Part shown: positions 33,403-42,580 of the stretch, piece after piece | Layout: every line of letters begins with the position of its first letter | Position numbering within the stretch: the stretch's first letter is position 1 | DNA from: a bacterium BMS3Bbin14 | GTDB lineage: Bacteria; Desulfobacterota; Desulfobulbia; Desulfobulbales; Desulfobulbaceae | Reading direction: 5' to 3' | Length of the DNA: 64,000 nt | Assembly (NCBI GenBank): GCA_002897615.1 | Contig: BDTX01000011.1 | Coordinates: forward strand, 1-64,000 | Translations under genes and position numbers: made by a program | Notes under the pieces: generated by a model | The model's database searches: none | Seen by the model: only the letters and a program-made list of their open reading frames with translations | What the model was told of the DNA's origin: nothing

Positions 33403-34596
33403 ATGACTTCTTCAGCAAGCAGCGAGCATAATGGCATAAACTTGCCGGTGATATTGATTTCACTTTTTATAATAAATGAATATGCTCGCCCGATTTTTTT
33501 TGCAAAAATGAAATTAGTACTGATTATCGAAGTATTTTTTTTATTTTTCCTTATTACACAACGCGGACTTGCGCAAAATACTAATATTGAAGGGCAGAGG
33601 AAGGTCAGGGTATTATGGGTATTGTTGTTGGTGGAAATGTTTTTCCATATATTTTTCGCTAAAAATAATTATTGGGCTCTTGGGGTGTTTAAAACAATAT
33701 TGTCATATTTCCTTTTATTTCTAATGGCTTCATGCTTTGTTGATACAAAAAAGAAGGCAAATTTTTTGATAATGATTTTTATATTGACTAATTCTTACTG
33801 TGCTATTCTTGGTATAATCGATGGAGGCTTGGTTCATCACAATGCTTTTCTGGAAGATGAGAATGATTTTGCGTTGGCAATGAATATTGCCCTGCCAATA
33901 ACATTTTATTTTGCATTTTGTTATAATGGTATACGGCGTTACTTTTTAATATTTTGTTCATTTCTAATGTTTTTAGGTGGAGTTTATTCATTGTCGCGCG
34001 GCGGAATGGTAGGTATTGCTGTTGTTTTGTTGTTGGTCTGGCTAAAAAGTAACCGCAAGATTCTTGGTTTAGTTGTCTTAACTATTGGGCTCGTTATTTT
34101 TATATATAATATGCCACAAAATTATAAGTCTCAAATGTTTTCAATTGAAACGCAAGGGTATGAAAGCGGAACAGGGCGCACGAGAATAGAATTATGGAAG
34201 GTTGCTTCGAAAGTTTTTTCAGCTTACCCCATATTTGGTGTCGGCCAAGGGAACATTCGTTGGCGTATGTCGGAATTTCAAGGCCATGATTATTGGAAAC
34301 GTGGGATTGGTGGAACGGCGGTTCATTCGATCTATTTTACTTTGTTGCCGGAACTGGGGCTGGTTGGCTGCGTTATTTTTGCTTTATTAGTCAAGGCGTT
34401 ATATGGCAATTGTAAAGACCTTGCCGCAAGCCGGGATCCCGACGAAATTTTATTTGCCAAAGGAATTATCATTGCTTTCGTAGGTTTTTTTGTTACCGGG
34501 GCTTTTTTATCTGTTTTGTATTATCCGCATTTTTGGATATTGGCGACATTAACACATGTAATGTGGCGGAACAGAAATGCCGTTGATGTTGTTTAA
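33403..34596 (+). CDS. O-antigen ligase/polymerase family membrane protein (Wzy/WaaL-like)
   Basis: 397 aa with ten or more hydrophobic segments. The family region is the large periplasmic loop with YESGTGRTRIELWKVASKVFSAYPIFGVGQGNI and the following VHSIYFTLLPELGLVGCVIFALL. The Arg in TGRTRIELW and the His in AVHSIYF are the residues expected in the O-antigen ligase motif. LSRGGMVGIAVVLLLVW precedes it. Polymerase and ligase functions cannot be told apart by sequence alone. With the flippase two genes upstream, a Wzy role is favoured. Confidence 0.87.
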   Translation: MTSSASSEHNGINLPVILISLFIINEYARPIFFAKMKLVLIIEVFFLFFLITQRGLAQNTNIEGQRKVRVLWVLLLVEMFFHIFFAKNNYWALGVFKTILSYFLLFLMASCFVDTKKKANFLIMIFILTNSYCAILGIIDGGLVHHNAFLEDENDFALAMNIALPITFYFAFCYNGIRRYFLIFCSFLMFLGGVYSLSRGGMVGIAVVLLLVWLKSNRKILGLVVLTIGLVIFIYNMPQNYKSQMFSIETQGYESGTGRTRIELWKVASKVFSAYPIFGVGQGNIRWRMSEFQGHDYWKRGIGGTAVHSIYFTLLPELGLVGCVIFALLVKALYGNCKDLAASRDPDEILFAKGIIIAFVGFFVTGAFLSVLYYPHFWILATLTHVMWRNRNAVDVV

Positions 34597-35393
34597 GGCT
34601 CCGGCTCCCCTGGGAATAGTGTTATTTTAAAAAGAGAAAATCTGGTTTTGGTGGGCAGGCGAAGAAACTGTTGACGGATCAAATTTGTTTGCGGGGTGCA
34701 TGGCGATGAATACGTTTTTTCGTACCTTCCCGTGGAAGTTGGTCTCATCGGTTACTCTTTTTATTTTGGTGGTTACGAAAAAGGAATTCGGGCAGGCGGG
34801 AATCAGGTGCCAGGTTCAAAACCTCTTGAAAGTTTGGCCGCAAATGGTTTGGGCCGGGGGGCTCTTTTTATTATTGCAAGGTAATCAATCACAACGCGAT
34901 CTGCTTCGTTAATAGCAGGTTCGCGTACCGATTATAGCTCACCTGCCGATGCCTTGCATCTCCGGCACCTTGTAACCGTTTACGTTGCGAGTTCAGTTTT
35001 ATAAGAATTGGGGCCGGGTTATTGTGATTCCCATGAGTTACCTGCAGGGTTGGCCTAAGCGGACAAGGCGACAATTTCGTCCAGTTGCCAACCTCTACCT
35101 GCATAATATCGCCAATATCCTTCATTCTTTGCTTGTTGTTTCCAATATGATTTAAGTTTCTTTTTTTGCCGGTACGCCTTAGCTTTGAGTGGGAATTGGA
35201 AAAATATTTGTGTTGAGGAAATGAAAAAGATAAAAATAAATAAACTGCCGAGTTTTAAATAGGACCCGACTTTGATTCTTGGCATTTAAATTGCTTTATT
35301 CGAATTGATTGCCGCGCCGCTGTTTACGTTCGCTGATTATCGGTACAGTGCATTAATTGTGTGAAAAGTTCTAGGATAAGGGAGATCAACACA
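34597..35393. other. 800-bp region without a supported gene
   Basis: Between the O-antigen ligase-like and beta-helix genes. A plus frame (34696-34884) and a minus frame (35055-35285, with one hydrophobic stretch) are open, but they have no ribosome sites or recognised families. I see no tRNA, no family A or B repeat and no clear terminator. It may be remnant DNA of an older gene. The GGGAG ribosome site of the beta-helix gene is at its end. Confidence 0.5.
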
Positions 35394-37109
35394 ATGAAAA
35401 AAGTTAGTTTTTGTATTGTCGTTTTGTTTTCTGTTCTCTTTTTTTCATCGTATCTCTATGCGGCTAATATTTATGTGGACAAGACCCTGAGCGGTAACAT
35501 TACGAATGGCTCATATTCTACGTCAAATCGGGATAACAGTGGCTCGGATGGCGATGCTTACACCACTGTCCAGGCAGCAATAAATGCAATGAAACCCGGG
35601 GATCATATCCTGATGAGGGGCGGTACTTATCGGGAGGGTCATATAGACATTCCTTTGTCCAAAAACGGTACAAGCTGGAAAGAGGGGGACTACAACAAGC
35701 TTTCGTCGTATCCCGGTGAGTGGGCTATCCTTGATGCGCAATACACTGCACGTGACAAAGAGCCTGTCTATGGAGCTACTTTGGGGCATGCTGTGTACGA
35801 TGATTCAAATGCTTTTGATTTGAAATATTGGTGGTTTGAACGATTTGAAATAACCGGTGGCGGCAATTCTGTTGGCGGGGCTGGTTTTTTTGGCGGTGGC
35901 GGCCCTTTTAAGTTTAGGTACATGTACATTCATGATAATTATAGTCCAAGCGGCGGCCAGAATCCGGCGGGAATCAAAGGTCATCATTGGCATGATTCAT
36001 TAGTTGAATACTGTTATTTTAACAATAATGGAATGCAAACAGGAACAAATAATAATGCGGCCAATATCGCTATCTATAGTGATTACAATTGGTCTTATAC
36101 CGCTAAGGATGGTTACGATAACAACGACAAGAGTCATAGGCCCATTGCCAGAAATATTATACGATACAATTATTTTAAAAATGGTGTGGTAGGTTTTAAG
36201 CATAAAGGCGGTCAGATTTTTAGCGGTAGAAATCCCTCTGGCGGGCATGGCTGGGATGACACCTATGATACTTATGGAGATAAAATACATCATAACATTT
36301 TTGATGGAATGCGGGCGTATGCGATAGGGGCAAACCAGGACTTTGCACAAGTGTATAATAATATTATCATTAATTGCAACAAGGGTATTATGATACAGTA
36401 TGAGCCTGCCTATCCTTTTTATAAAGTTGTTACATATAATAACACTATTTTCAAAACTAATGCTGAGCCCTTGGTCAGGTATGTCTCTGATACTTTTTCT
36501 TTTGAGCCTCGTGACTACTACGGCTGGGATTTTAACAATATTTTTGATCAGGGTAGTTCTTACTGGAGTTATTATAATGCCCGCAGCTTAAATGTAGCAC
36601 TTGTTGGCAGTAGTGGTCCAATGTATAATTTAAGTAATTATACCGCCTCAAACAATTATTTTTACCGTCCTCAAAGCTCAGAGGTAATTGTGTTAGACAA
36701 CAAGACCTTCTCAGCCAGTGCATTTGAGGACCAGACGTTAACTCATAGTCCAAGAATTGCTTATCAGAATGCCTATGTTTCGAGTGATCCGTTGGTTGAA
36801 GGAAAAACAGGTGCCGCTCGACTCATTACCAGGGGGGCTCATAGCCTGGGAAGCGGCGTAACCATAAGCAATGGTGGAATTGGGATATTGCATCCATACC
36901 TTGCTGGAGTTAAAATCCCCTCTTATGTCGGGGCGACAAACCCTGACGACCATGCCTGGGTTGCCGGTGTTTTGGGCCTGGCAAATGTACAAAACCTCAT
37001 GCATGGAGGGGAAGGTGCCCCTGATTGGGTCGAAGGGAGCAGTAAAGCTATCGGTGCTGCAAATCCTACCCCAAAACCTGTAGGTTTTAGTTTTAAGCAG
37101 AATCCGTGA
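35394..37109 (+). CDS. Secreted right-handed beta-helix protein, 3' end remodelled by a repeat
   Basis: 571 aa from ATG 35394 (GGGAG about 9 bp upstream). The Sec signal peptide is MKKVSFCIVVLFSVLFFSSYLYA, cut before ANIYVD. The mature chain opens like DUF1565/pectate-lyase-fold proteins (IYVDKTLSGN, DAYTTVQAAINAMKPGDHILMRGGTYREG) and continues through beta-helix coils with HHNIFDGMRAYAIG and NNIIINCNKGIMI. It could be a polysaccharide lyase or epimerase acting on the polymer made here. The final codons and stop (AATCCGTGA) come from a family A repeat, so the natural C-terminus may be lost. No PEP-CTERM tail is present. Confidence 0.82.
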   Translation: MKKVSFCIVVLFSVLFFSSYLYAANIYVDKTLSGNITNGSYSTSNRDNSGSDGDAYTTVQAAINAMKPGDHILMRGGTYREGHIDIPLSKNGTSWKEGDYNKLSSYPGEWAILDAQYTARDKEPVYGATLGHAVYDDSNAFDLKYWWFERFEITGGGNSVGGAGFFGGGGPFKFRYMYIHDNYSPSGGQNPAGIKGHHWHDSLVEYCYFNNNGMQTGTNNNAANIAIYSDYNWSYTAKDGYDNNDKSHRPIARNIIRYNYFKNGVVGFKHKGGQIFSGRNPSGGHGWDDTYDTYGDKIHHNIFDGMRAYAIGANQDFAQVYNNIIINCNKGIMIQYEPAYPFYKVVTYNNTIFKTNAEPLVRYVSDTFSFEPRDYYGWDFNNIFDQGSSYWSYYNARSLNVALVGSSGPMYNLSNYTASNNYFYRPQSSEVIVLDNKTFSASAFEDQTLTHSPRIAYQNAYVSSDPLVEGKTGAARLITRGAHSLGSGVTISNGGIGILHPYLAGVKIPSYVGATNPDDHAWVAGVLGLANVQNLMHGGEGAPDWVEGSSKAIGAANPTPKPVGFSFKQNP

Positions 37110-37153
37110 GCGTTCGAGAACGGTGCAAATGCAAGATGGCAACGATGTTGTGA
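37096..37153 (-). repeat. Dispersed repeat family A, copy 6 (fragment)
   Basis: About 58 bp: AGAATCCGTGAGCGTTCGAGAACGGTGCA, then GGCAACGATGTTG, after which similarity stops. It is the right-hand end of the family in reverse orientation. Its TGA at 37107-37109 is the stop codon of the beta-helix gene. Confidence 0.75.
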
Positions 37154-37285
37154 CCAGCGACAATTATAATTTCCCCCCGCATTGCCTCAGGTAAAATCGC
37201 ACTTTGACAAAGTACTTGCCTCATGGAAAATGTAACTCAATACTTATTTTAAAAAATGAGTGGAGGGTGCAAAGTGAGGTTAACA

Positions 37286-37540
37286 ATGAGTTTTAGAACA
37301 AGAAGAGAATTATTGATTCAAATCATTCCGCGATATCGGGAAGCAGGTCGCAATCTTAAAAAAACATCCTTGATGAATTTGTTGCATCTACCGGTTATTC
37401 AAGGAAATATGCCATCCGGTTGCTATCCTCGAAAAAGCCTTCTGTCACAAAAGTAATTAAAAGACCGATCCTATTATTATGGCACTGAGGATCAAGAAAT
37501 CGTCAAATTAGCCTGGTCTGCAGCCAATATTAGCAGCTGA
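37286..37540 (+). pseudogene. Decayed IS transposase, N-terminal (HTH) fragment
   Basis: Read across frames, the region resembles the N-terminus of an integrase-core transposase. It begins MSFRTRRELLIQIIPRYREA. After a frameshift near 37365 comes LDEFVASTGYSRKYAIRLL and SVTKVIKRPI. A second shift gives YYGTEDQEIVKLAWSAAN, then a stop. The DDE catalytic domain is absent. I recognise the pattern of the start and the K-R-P...YG...LAWSAAN spacing but cannot name the IS family. A preceding GGAGGG supports an old gene start. The rest of 37541-37653 shows nothing clear. Confidence 0.7.
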
Positions 37541-37653
37541 TCAGTTTACGACTAAGCTCCAGGGTAAGATTGCTCGTGAGGCAGTTATTTGAGTTCGGTA
37601 TGATTTGTTCATGAGGCAATGCGACCGGGAGAAATAATTGTCGTTGATCAATT

Positions 37654-38886
37654 ATGAACAGACACAAATATGGCTGGATTGAATCTATGCAAAATGATTC
37701 TGCAGTATATATCAAGGCCGTAGGCGATCTGTGTCCCGGCGATTTTTCCGTTGATGGTTTCGGGGTTGGTAGTTTAACGAAAAGAAAAGGCTGTGATTAT
37801 CCTTTTAAGAGCTTGGATGGTGCCTTGGATGGAGCGGACATCCTGATTGCTAATCTTGAGGGTGTCCTGTCCGCACGTTGCCATAATGAGTATCTTTCTT
37901 TTGGTGGATTGCCTGAAATGGCCGCTGCTCTTCGGGCGGCAGGTTTTGGAATAATAACGCTTGCCAATAATCATGCCTTTGAGCATGGGGCGGAGGTCCT
38001 GGAGGAAACAATCTATTATTGCAAAAAGGCAGGGCTCAAGATTTGTGGCTTACGTGACCAAGGGCAATATTATTGCGAACCGGTAGTTATTGAGAAGAAA
38101 GGAGTTTCGCTTGGAATCCTGGCATATAATTGGGTGGGGTTATGGGATCAAGTGGAAATTGATAAGTATCTTGCGACAATCTCTGATGGGTTGGTTAATT
38201 ATACCTGGGATCGCGACAGAGAGAAGGATAGGTTGGCCCGACAACTGATTCAGGAGAAAAATGAATATGTTATCCAGGATGTAAAAAGGCTGAAAAATGA
38301 GGTTGATGGAGTCATATTGTTGCCGCATTGGGGGTATGAATGGACTCCATATCCACCCTATGGGGTAACCTTGGAGGCGAGATCTTTTATTGATGCAGGA
38401 GTTGATTTGATCATTGGTTCGCACCCACATGTCGCCCAGGGAATTGAAGTGTATCGAGATAAAATTATTGCCTATAGTCTTGGTAATTTTCTTTTCGATC
38501 CAGAACCGGAAAAAAAATTCCATGGGATGGTTTTTGAGTGTGTAATGGAAAAGGATAGAATTGTAAAATATAATTATTTCGCTATTGCGTCTGACGACAG
38601 GTGTCAGCCAGAACGTCCAGGTGCTGCTGAACAGAAGAAATTTAAACAAAAAATTGAACTGTCTGCCTCTGCAATAATATCAGCTTCGGCCGAAATTGAA
38701 TTAGATGATGATTTAATTTATAAAGAATTTGAAAAAAGTTATAATCGACGAAAAGTTAAAAAAATAAAATACTTGTTCGTTGCAATGCTGAAGCATCCAT
38801 CCATGATAAAATCAGTATTCAGGAAAGTGATTAATTTGCTGGAGTTAATATTTCGGCGCTTGCAGGGGCAACGGGTGCGCTGGTAA
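37654..38886 (+). CDS. CapA family protein (poly-gamma-glutamate capsule-type metallophosphatase fold)
   Basis: 410 aa, or 399 from ATG 37687. It has the PGA_cap fold: VGDLCPGDFSVDGFG (metal-binding Asp), ILIANLEGVLSAR, FGIITLANNHAFEHGAEVL with the conserved NNH, ILLPHWGYEWTPYPP and LIIGSHPHVAQGIEVYRDKIIAYSLGNFLFDP. Members take part in capsule or EPS synthesis, though the reaction is usually unproven. A charged, poorly conserved C-terminal 80 residues follow. It sits just upstream of a GT4 gene with a 3-bp gap. Confidence 0.9.
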   Translation: MNRHKYGWIESMQNDSAVYIKAVGDLCPGDFSVDGFGVGSLTKRKGCDYPFKSLDGALDGADILIANLEGVLSARCHNEYLSFGGLPEMAAALRAAGFGIITLANNHAFEHGAEVLEETIYYCKKAGLKICGLRDQGQYYCEPVVIEKKGVSLGILAYNWVGLWDQVEIDKYLATISDGLVNYTWDRDREKDRLARQLIQEKNEYVIQDVKRLKNEVDGVILLPHWGYEWTPYPPYGVTLEARSFIDAGVDLIIGSHPHVAQGIEVYRDKIIAYSLGNFLFDPEPEKKFHGMVFECVMEKDRIVKYNYFAIASDDRCQPERPGAAEQKKFKQKIELSASAIISASAEIELDDDLIYKEFEKSYNRRKVKKIKYLFVAMLKHPSMIKSVFRKVINLLELIFRRLQGQRVRW

Positions 38887-38889
38887 CCG

Positions 38890-40011
38890 ATGAATATACT
38901 TCATGTTATTCCCGGTGACCTTTGGGCGGGCGCCGAAGCACAGGTGTATTATACTGTCAGAGAATTGAATAAATTTTCTCCGCATAAGATTAGAGTCATA
39001 CTTTTCAATAAAGGTGAACTGTATAAAAGATTGTTGGCGGCGAATGTTGAGGTGACGCTTCTGGATGAGAACCGTCTTGGCAATGTCTCCATATGCAATG
39101 GTATCAAGCAGCAACTGATTGCCGGTGATGTGCATATTGCTCATGTGCATGAATACAAGAGTCATATATTAACCACGCTCGCAAGGCTGATGGCGGGGAA
39201 AAAAGACTGTGCTCTGTTTAGAACGCTACATGGGCAGAGTTTACCCAGCAGGTTTAAATCCTATTTGGTCCTAGGGGGTCAAAAGTTTTTTTTACGGTAT
39301 ATGACCGATCATCTTATCGCTGTCTCTGAGCAATTAGAAAAGAGGCTTTCGCGGCAATCGACCAGGGCTGACGTTCATTTGATCTATAATGCGGTTGATT
39401 TCAGGGCATTACCCTCGCCAGCCGAGGTGCTAGAAGTCAGGAGGTCATGCGGCCTCACGGCAAAGCAATTTTGGATAGGTACTGCCGTGCGCCTTGAAGT
39501 GGTAAAAAATTTACAAATGCTTATAAAAGCCGCCGGATATTTAAAAGATCGGCATCCGGAGTTGAGTTTTCGCGTTTCTATTTTTGGCGAAGGGTCCTTG
39601 CGAGATGTCCTGAAATCGCAAATTTTGCAACACGGATTAACTGAACACGTATTTTTGGAAGGGCATAATAACAATATCATGCCGGTGTTGCAGTCTCTTG
39701 ATGTTTTTACCCTCACTTCACTGCATGAAGGCCTGCCCATGAGTCTGCTTGAGGCAATGTCTGTTGGAACTATTCCGGTCTGTACGGCGGTCGGCGGCAT
39801 GAAAGAGGTCATCTCGCACGGTGAGGATGGTTTCCTGGTCGCTCCTGCCGCTGCCGGTGAGTTAGCTGAGACCTTCGCGTATATTAACAGTGAAGGAATG
39901 AAGTTGAATCCTGTCCGCGTCAGAGCCCGGGAGAAAATCAAGCAGGAGTTCTCGGTTGGGCAGAATTGTCAAAAATTATTTTCACTGTATGTAGAATCTT
40001 GCCAAGCATAA
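38890..40011 (+). CDS. Glycosyltransferase family 4
   Basis: 373 aa. The N-terminal opening is MNILHVIPGDLWAGAEAQVYYTVREL, then HIAHVHEYKSHILTTLARL. The donor domain has RLEVVKNLQMLIKAAGYLK and DVFTLTSLHEGLPMSLLEAMSVGTIPVCTAVGGMKEVI with the E-x7-E signature. A retaining transferase predicted to build the repeat unit. ATG 38890 follows the capA-like stop by 3 bp; coupling is likely. Confidence 0.9.
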   Translation: MNILHVIPGDLWAGAEAQVYYTVRELNKFSPHKIRVILFNKGELYKRLLAANVEVTLLDENRLGNVSICNGIKQQLIAGDVHIAHVHEYKSHILTTLARLMAGKKDCALFRTLHGQSLPSRFKSYLVLGGQKFFLRYMTDHLIAVSEQLEKRLSRQSTRADVHLIYNAVDFRALPSPAEVLEVRRSCGLTAKQFWIGTAVRLEVVKNLQMLIKAAGYLKDRHPELSFRVSIFGEGSLRDVLKSQILQHGLTEHVFLEGHNNNIMPVLQSLDVFTLTSLHEGLPMSLLEAMSVGTIPVCTAVGGMKEVISHGEDGFLVAPAAAGELAETFAYINSEGMKLNPVRVRAREKIKQEFSVGQNCQKLFSLYVESCQA

Positions 40012-40026
40012 TGATATGCTGAGATA

Positions 40027-41154
40027 ATGAGTAAATTGCATGAGATATCTACATTTCTGCAGATTGTCCTTTATGATTTTTTTAAAAAAAGTCATTCGGA
40101 AAACAGTATTGATTCGGCATTGCATGACGCTGTTGATTGGCTGTGCAGGGCTCAGGACAGTAGTTCTGATGATGGTGTATCCGAAGGATATCATTTAAAA
40201 CATGGTTGGTTGCCATCATATCCTGAAACGACCGGCTATATCATAGAAACTTTGTGTGACTATTCGGAACTGTCTAACAATACATCGTTAAAAGACCGCG
40301 CGCTTCGCATGACGGACTGGCTGGTAATGATTCAGTCTGAAGATGGTTCAATACCTGACAGCTATTTTAAGAAAAAGATGGTGTTTGATACCGGGCAGGT
40401 ATTGTTCGGTTTTGTCCGGGCCTTTGAAGAAACCGGGAAACCTCGATACCGGGAGGCGGCGCTCCTGGCAGGGAAGTGGCTGATTGACGTCCAGGAGCCA
40501 AATGGGACCTGGCGAAAATTTGCTGTTGGTGGAATCCCCCATGCCTATTATGCGAGAGTTGCCTGGAGCCTGGCTCGCCTGCATCATCTTACCGGTGATG
40601 ATTACTATAAAGAGAGTTGTAGAAAAAACGTTGAATGGGTGCTGTCGCAGCAATTGAAAAATGGCTGGTTCGATCATGCCTCTTTTGCACGGGCGAAACA
40701 CGTCCGACCTTATACGCATACAATAGCGTATACAATAAGGGGGGTGCTGGAATCAGGAATGTATCTGCGGCGCGATGATTTTATTGATGCAGCTCGTAAG
40801 GCCATGGATGGTCTGCTTGGGGTTGTGCCTGATAGTGGCGGCCTCTATGGCTCTTATGACAAAAAATGGCAAAGGGAGGGGCGCTTCAGTTGTTTAACCG
40901 GCAATGCGCAATTGGCCATTATTTTTTTTAAACTGTATCAGTTAACAGACAACCAACAGTATCTGGCTGCAGGGCGAAAGATTAACAGTTACTTGTTGTC
41001 GAAACAGGAAAAGCGAATAAATAACAAAAATGTTTTTGGTGCCCTTGCTGGTTCCTGCCCTATCTGGGGAGAATATATTCACTTTATGTATCCTAACTGG
41101 GCGACTAAGTTTTTTATTGATTCCTTGATGCTTGAGAAAAAACTGACAGCATAG
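40027..41154 (+). CDS. Alpha/alpha-toroid protein of unknown function in EPS locus
   Basis: 375 aa made of repeated helical pairs with aromatic-glycine turns: AVDWLCRAQDSSSDDGVSEGY, MTDWLVMIQSEDGSIPDSYF, AGKWLIDVQEPNGTWRKFAVGG, VEWVLSQQLKNGWFDHASF, MDGLLGVVPDSGGLYGSYD. The W-x5-Q-x2-D-G-S spacing is that of (alpha/alpha)6 barrels, shared by unsaturated glucuronyl hydrolases, GH-type enzymes and prenyltransferase-like toroids. It may process or bind the glycan. No signal peptide. It is flanked by GT4 genes with 15- and 13-bp gaps. Confidence 0.7.
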   Translation: MSKLHEISTFLQIVLYDFFKKSHSENSIDSALHDAVDWLCRAQDSSSDDGVSEGYHLKHGWLPSYPETTGYIIETLCDYSELSNNTSLKDRALRMTDWLVMIQSEDGSIPDSYFKKKMVFDTGQVLFGFVRAFEETGKPRYREAALLAGKWLIDVQEPNGTWRKFAVGGIPHAYYARVAWSLARLHHLTGDDYYKESCRKNVEWVLSQQLKNGWFDHASFARAKHVRPYTHTIAYTIRGVLESGMYLRRDDFIDAARKAMDGLLGVVPDSGGLYGSYDKKWQREGRFSCLTGNAQLAIIFFKLYQLTDNQQYLAAGRKINSYLLSKQEKRINNKNVFGALAGSCPIWGEYIHFMYPNWATKFFIDSLMLEKKLTA

Positions 41155-41167
41155 GCTTCTATGTCCA

Positions 41168-42340
41168 ATGGGGAAGACAATATTATACATATGGGATTCA
41201 GATTATCCTTGGGATGTCCGGGTAGAAAAGATCTGCCGGAGCCTTATGTCAGCCGGACATGAGGTGCATGTTGCTTCCCGAAATTTGCAGCGTAACCCCA
41301 CCTACGAGGAAGATCAGGGGCTTCATATTCACCGGATAAGAACCTGGAAGAATGACAGGCTCAATTATGCTTTTTCCTTCCCCGCTTTTTTCAGCCCCTT
41401 TTGGAAAAGGTTTTTTGATTCGATTATTACCGGCTACCATATCGATCTGATTATTGTTCGTGATCTGCCCATGGCCATAGCCGGAATATGGTCAGGGAGG
41501 CGACATGGCTGTCCGGTTATTTTTGACATGGCCGAGGACTATGTTGCCATGGTTCGTGATATCTGGCGGGCCAGAAAATTTCAGGGGTTTAACCTGGTTG
41601 TACGCAACCCCTACCTCGCAGGTATGGTTGAACATTATGCCCTGCCGCGTTTTGATCACGTATTGGTTGTGATTGATGAAGCAAAAAAGGTGGCAATGCG
41701 GGCTGGTGCTTCTTCAGATAAGATAACAATTGTTGGCAATACGCCACAGTTGGCAGATGACAAGAGTGTGCCGGAACCATTATCTCAGTTCCAAGACCAT
41801 TATCTCGCTGTGTATACCGGAGGGATTCAGCTTGGCCGTGGATTGCAGGTTGTTTTTGAGGCGATCCCGTTAATCGTCACAAAAATTCCGCACTTTATGT
41901 TTATCATAATCGGTGCGGGATATGCGGTCGAGCAACTGAAACAAATGGCCCGGGAACAAGCTGTTGATCGATTCATTTGTTGGGTAGGATGGGTAAACCA
42001 TGAGGTCTTGTTTCAATATATAGGTACCGCCGATATCGGGATAATCCCCCATTATCGGTCAGCGCATGTGGATACGACAATTCCAAATAAAATATTTGAC
42101 TACATGGCGTGCGGACTTCCGGTTATTGCTTCAGACGCACCTCCTCTGCAGCGTGTTGTTGAGGAAACCGGCGCGGGCCTTGTTTTTAAAAGTGGTGACA
42201 GTGCTGATCTGGCACAGGTGGTCATGCGGGTATACTCTTCGCCTGAAAATTATGGAGAAAAAGGAGGTGCTGCTGTGCGCAAAAAGTATAATTGGTCTAT
42301 TGATAAAAAGAGATTATTGGATGTTGTAAATGGTTTTTGA
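41168..42340 (+). CDS. Glycosyltransferase family 4
   Basis: 390 aa. The opening KTILYIWDSDYPWDVRVEKICRSLMSAGHEVHVASR is a common GT4 start, followed by DLIIVRDLPMAIAGIWSGRRHG. The donor domain is HYLAVYTGGIQLGRGLQVVFEAIP, then ADIGIIPHYRSAHVDTTIPNKIFDYMACGLPVIASDAPP, with the E-type donor site replaced by a P-N-K-x-F-D-Y-M pattern typical of the N-acetylglucosaminyl/fucosyl group. It is the last gene before a family A repeat. Confidence 0.88.
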   Translation: MGKTILYIWDSDYPWDVRVEKICRSLMSAGHEVHVASRNLQRNPTYEEDQGLHIHRIRTWKNDRLNYAFSFPAFFSPFWKRFFDSIITGYHIDLIIVRDLPMAIAGIWSGRRHGCPVIFDMAEDYVAMVRDIWRARKFQGFNLVVRNPYLAGMVEHYALPRFDHVLVVIDEAKKVAMRAGASSDKITIVGNTPQLADDKSVPEPLSQFQDHYLAVYTGGIQLGRGLQVVFEAIPLIVTKIPHFMFIIIGAGYAVEQLKQMAREQAVDRFICWVGWVNHEVLFQYIGTADIGIIPHYRSAHVDTTIPNKIFDYMACGLPVIASDAPPLQRVVEETGAGLVFKSGDSADLAQVVMRVYSSPENYGEKGGAAVRKKYNWSIDKKRLLDVVNGF

Positions 42341-42362
42341 ATTTGTGCAAGAAGCGGTATGA

Positions 42363-42569
42363 CTAAATCCTTGTGACGACTTGAGGTGATGCTCTCTGTA
42401 ATGTGTGGAATTTATTGCATTATCGCTGGGTAAAATCATTTTCCGGCCTTCACCGGGTCGCCCGATAACGGCGCATCTGCTGCGTTGGCAACTCATTGAT
42501 ATCACACTCGGATAATCAACATCGTTGCCGCCTTGCATCGGCACTGTTCTCGAACGCTCACGGATTCAG
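42363..42569 (+). repeat. Dispersed repeat family A, copy 7
   Basis: About 207 bp. The left end is diverged (CTAAATCCTTGTGACGACTTG) and the right end intact (CGAACGCTCACGGATTCAG). It has the AT-rich half with GTGGAATTTATTGCATTAT, CCCGATAACGGCGCATCTGC and the hairpin GGCAAC...GTTGCC. It splits the EPS gene run between a GT4 and an ATP-grasp gene, ending 12 bp before the latter's ATG. Confidence 0.85.
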
Positions 42570-42580
42570 ATAAATTTTAA

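Noticed and set aside
34685-35285. Small frames in the 34.6-35.4 kb gap (plus 34696-34884, minus 35055-35285)
   Set aside because: They have no ribosome sites, no family resemblance and inconsistent frames. At most remnants.
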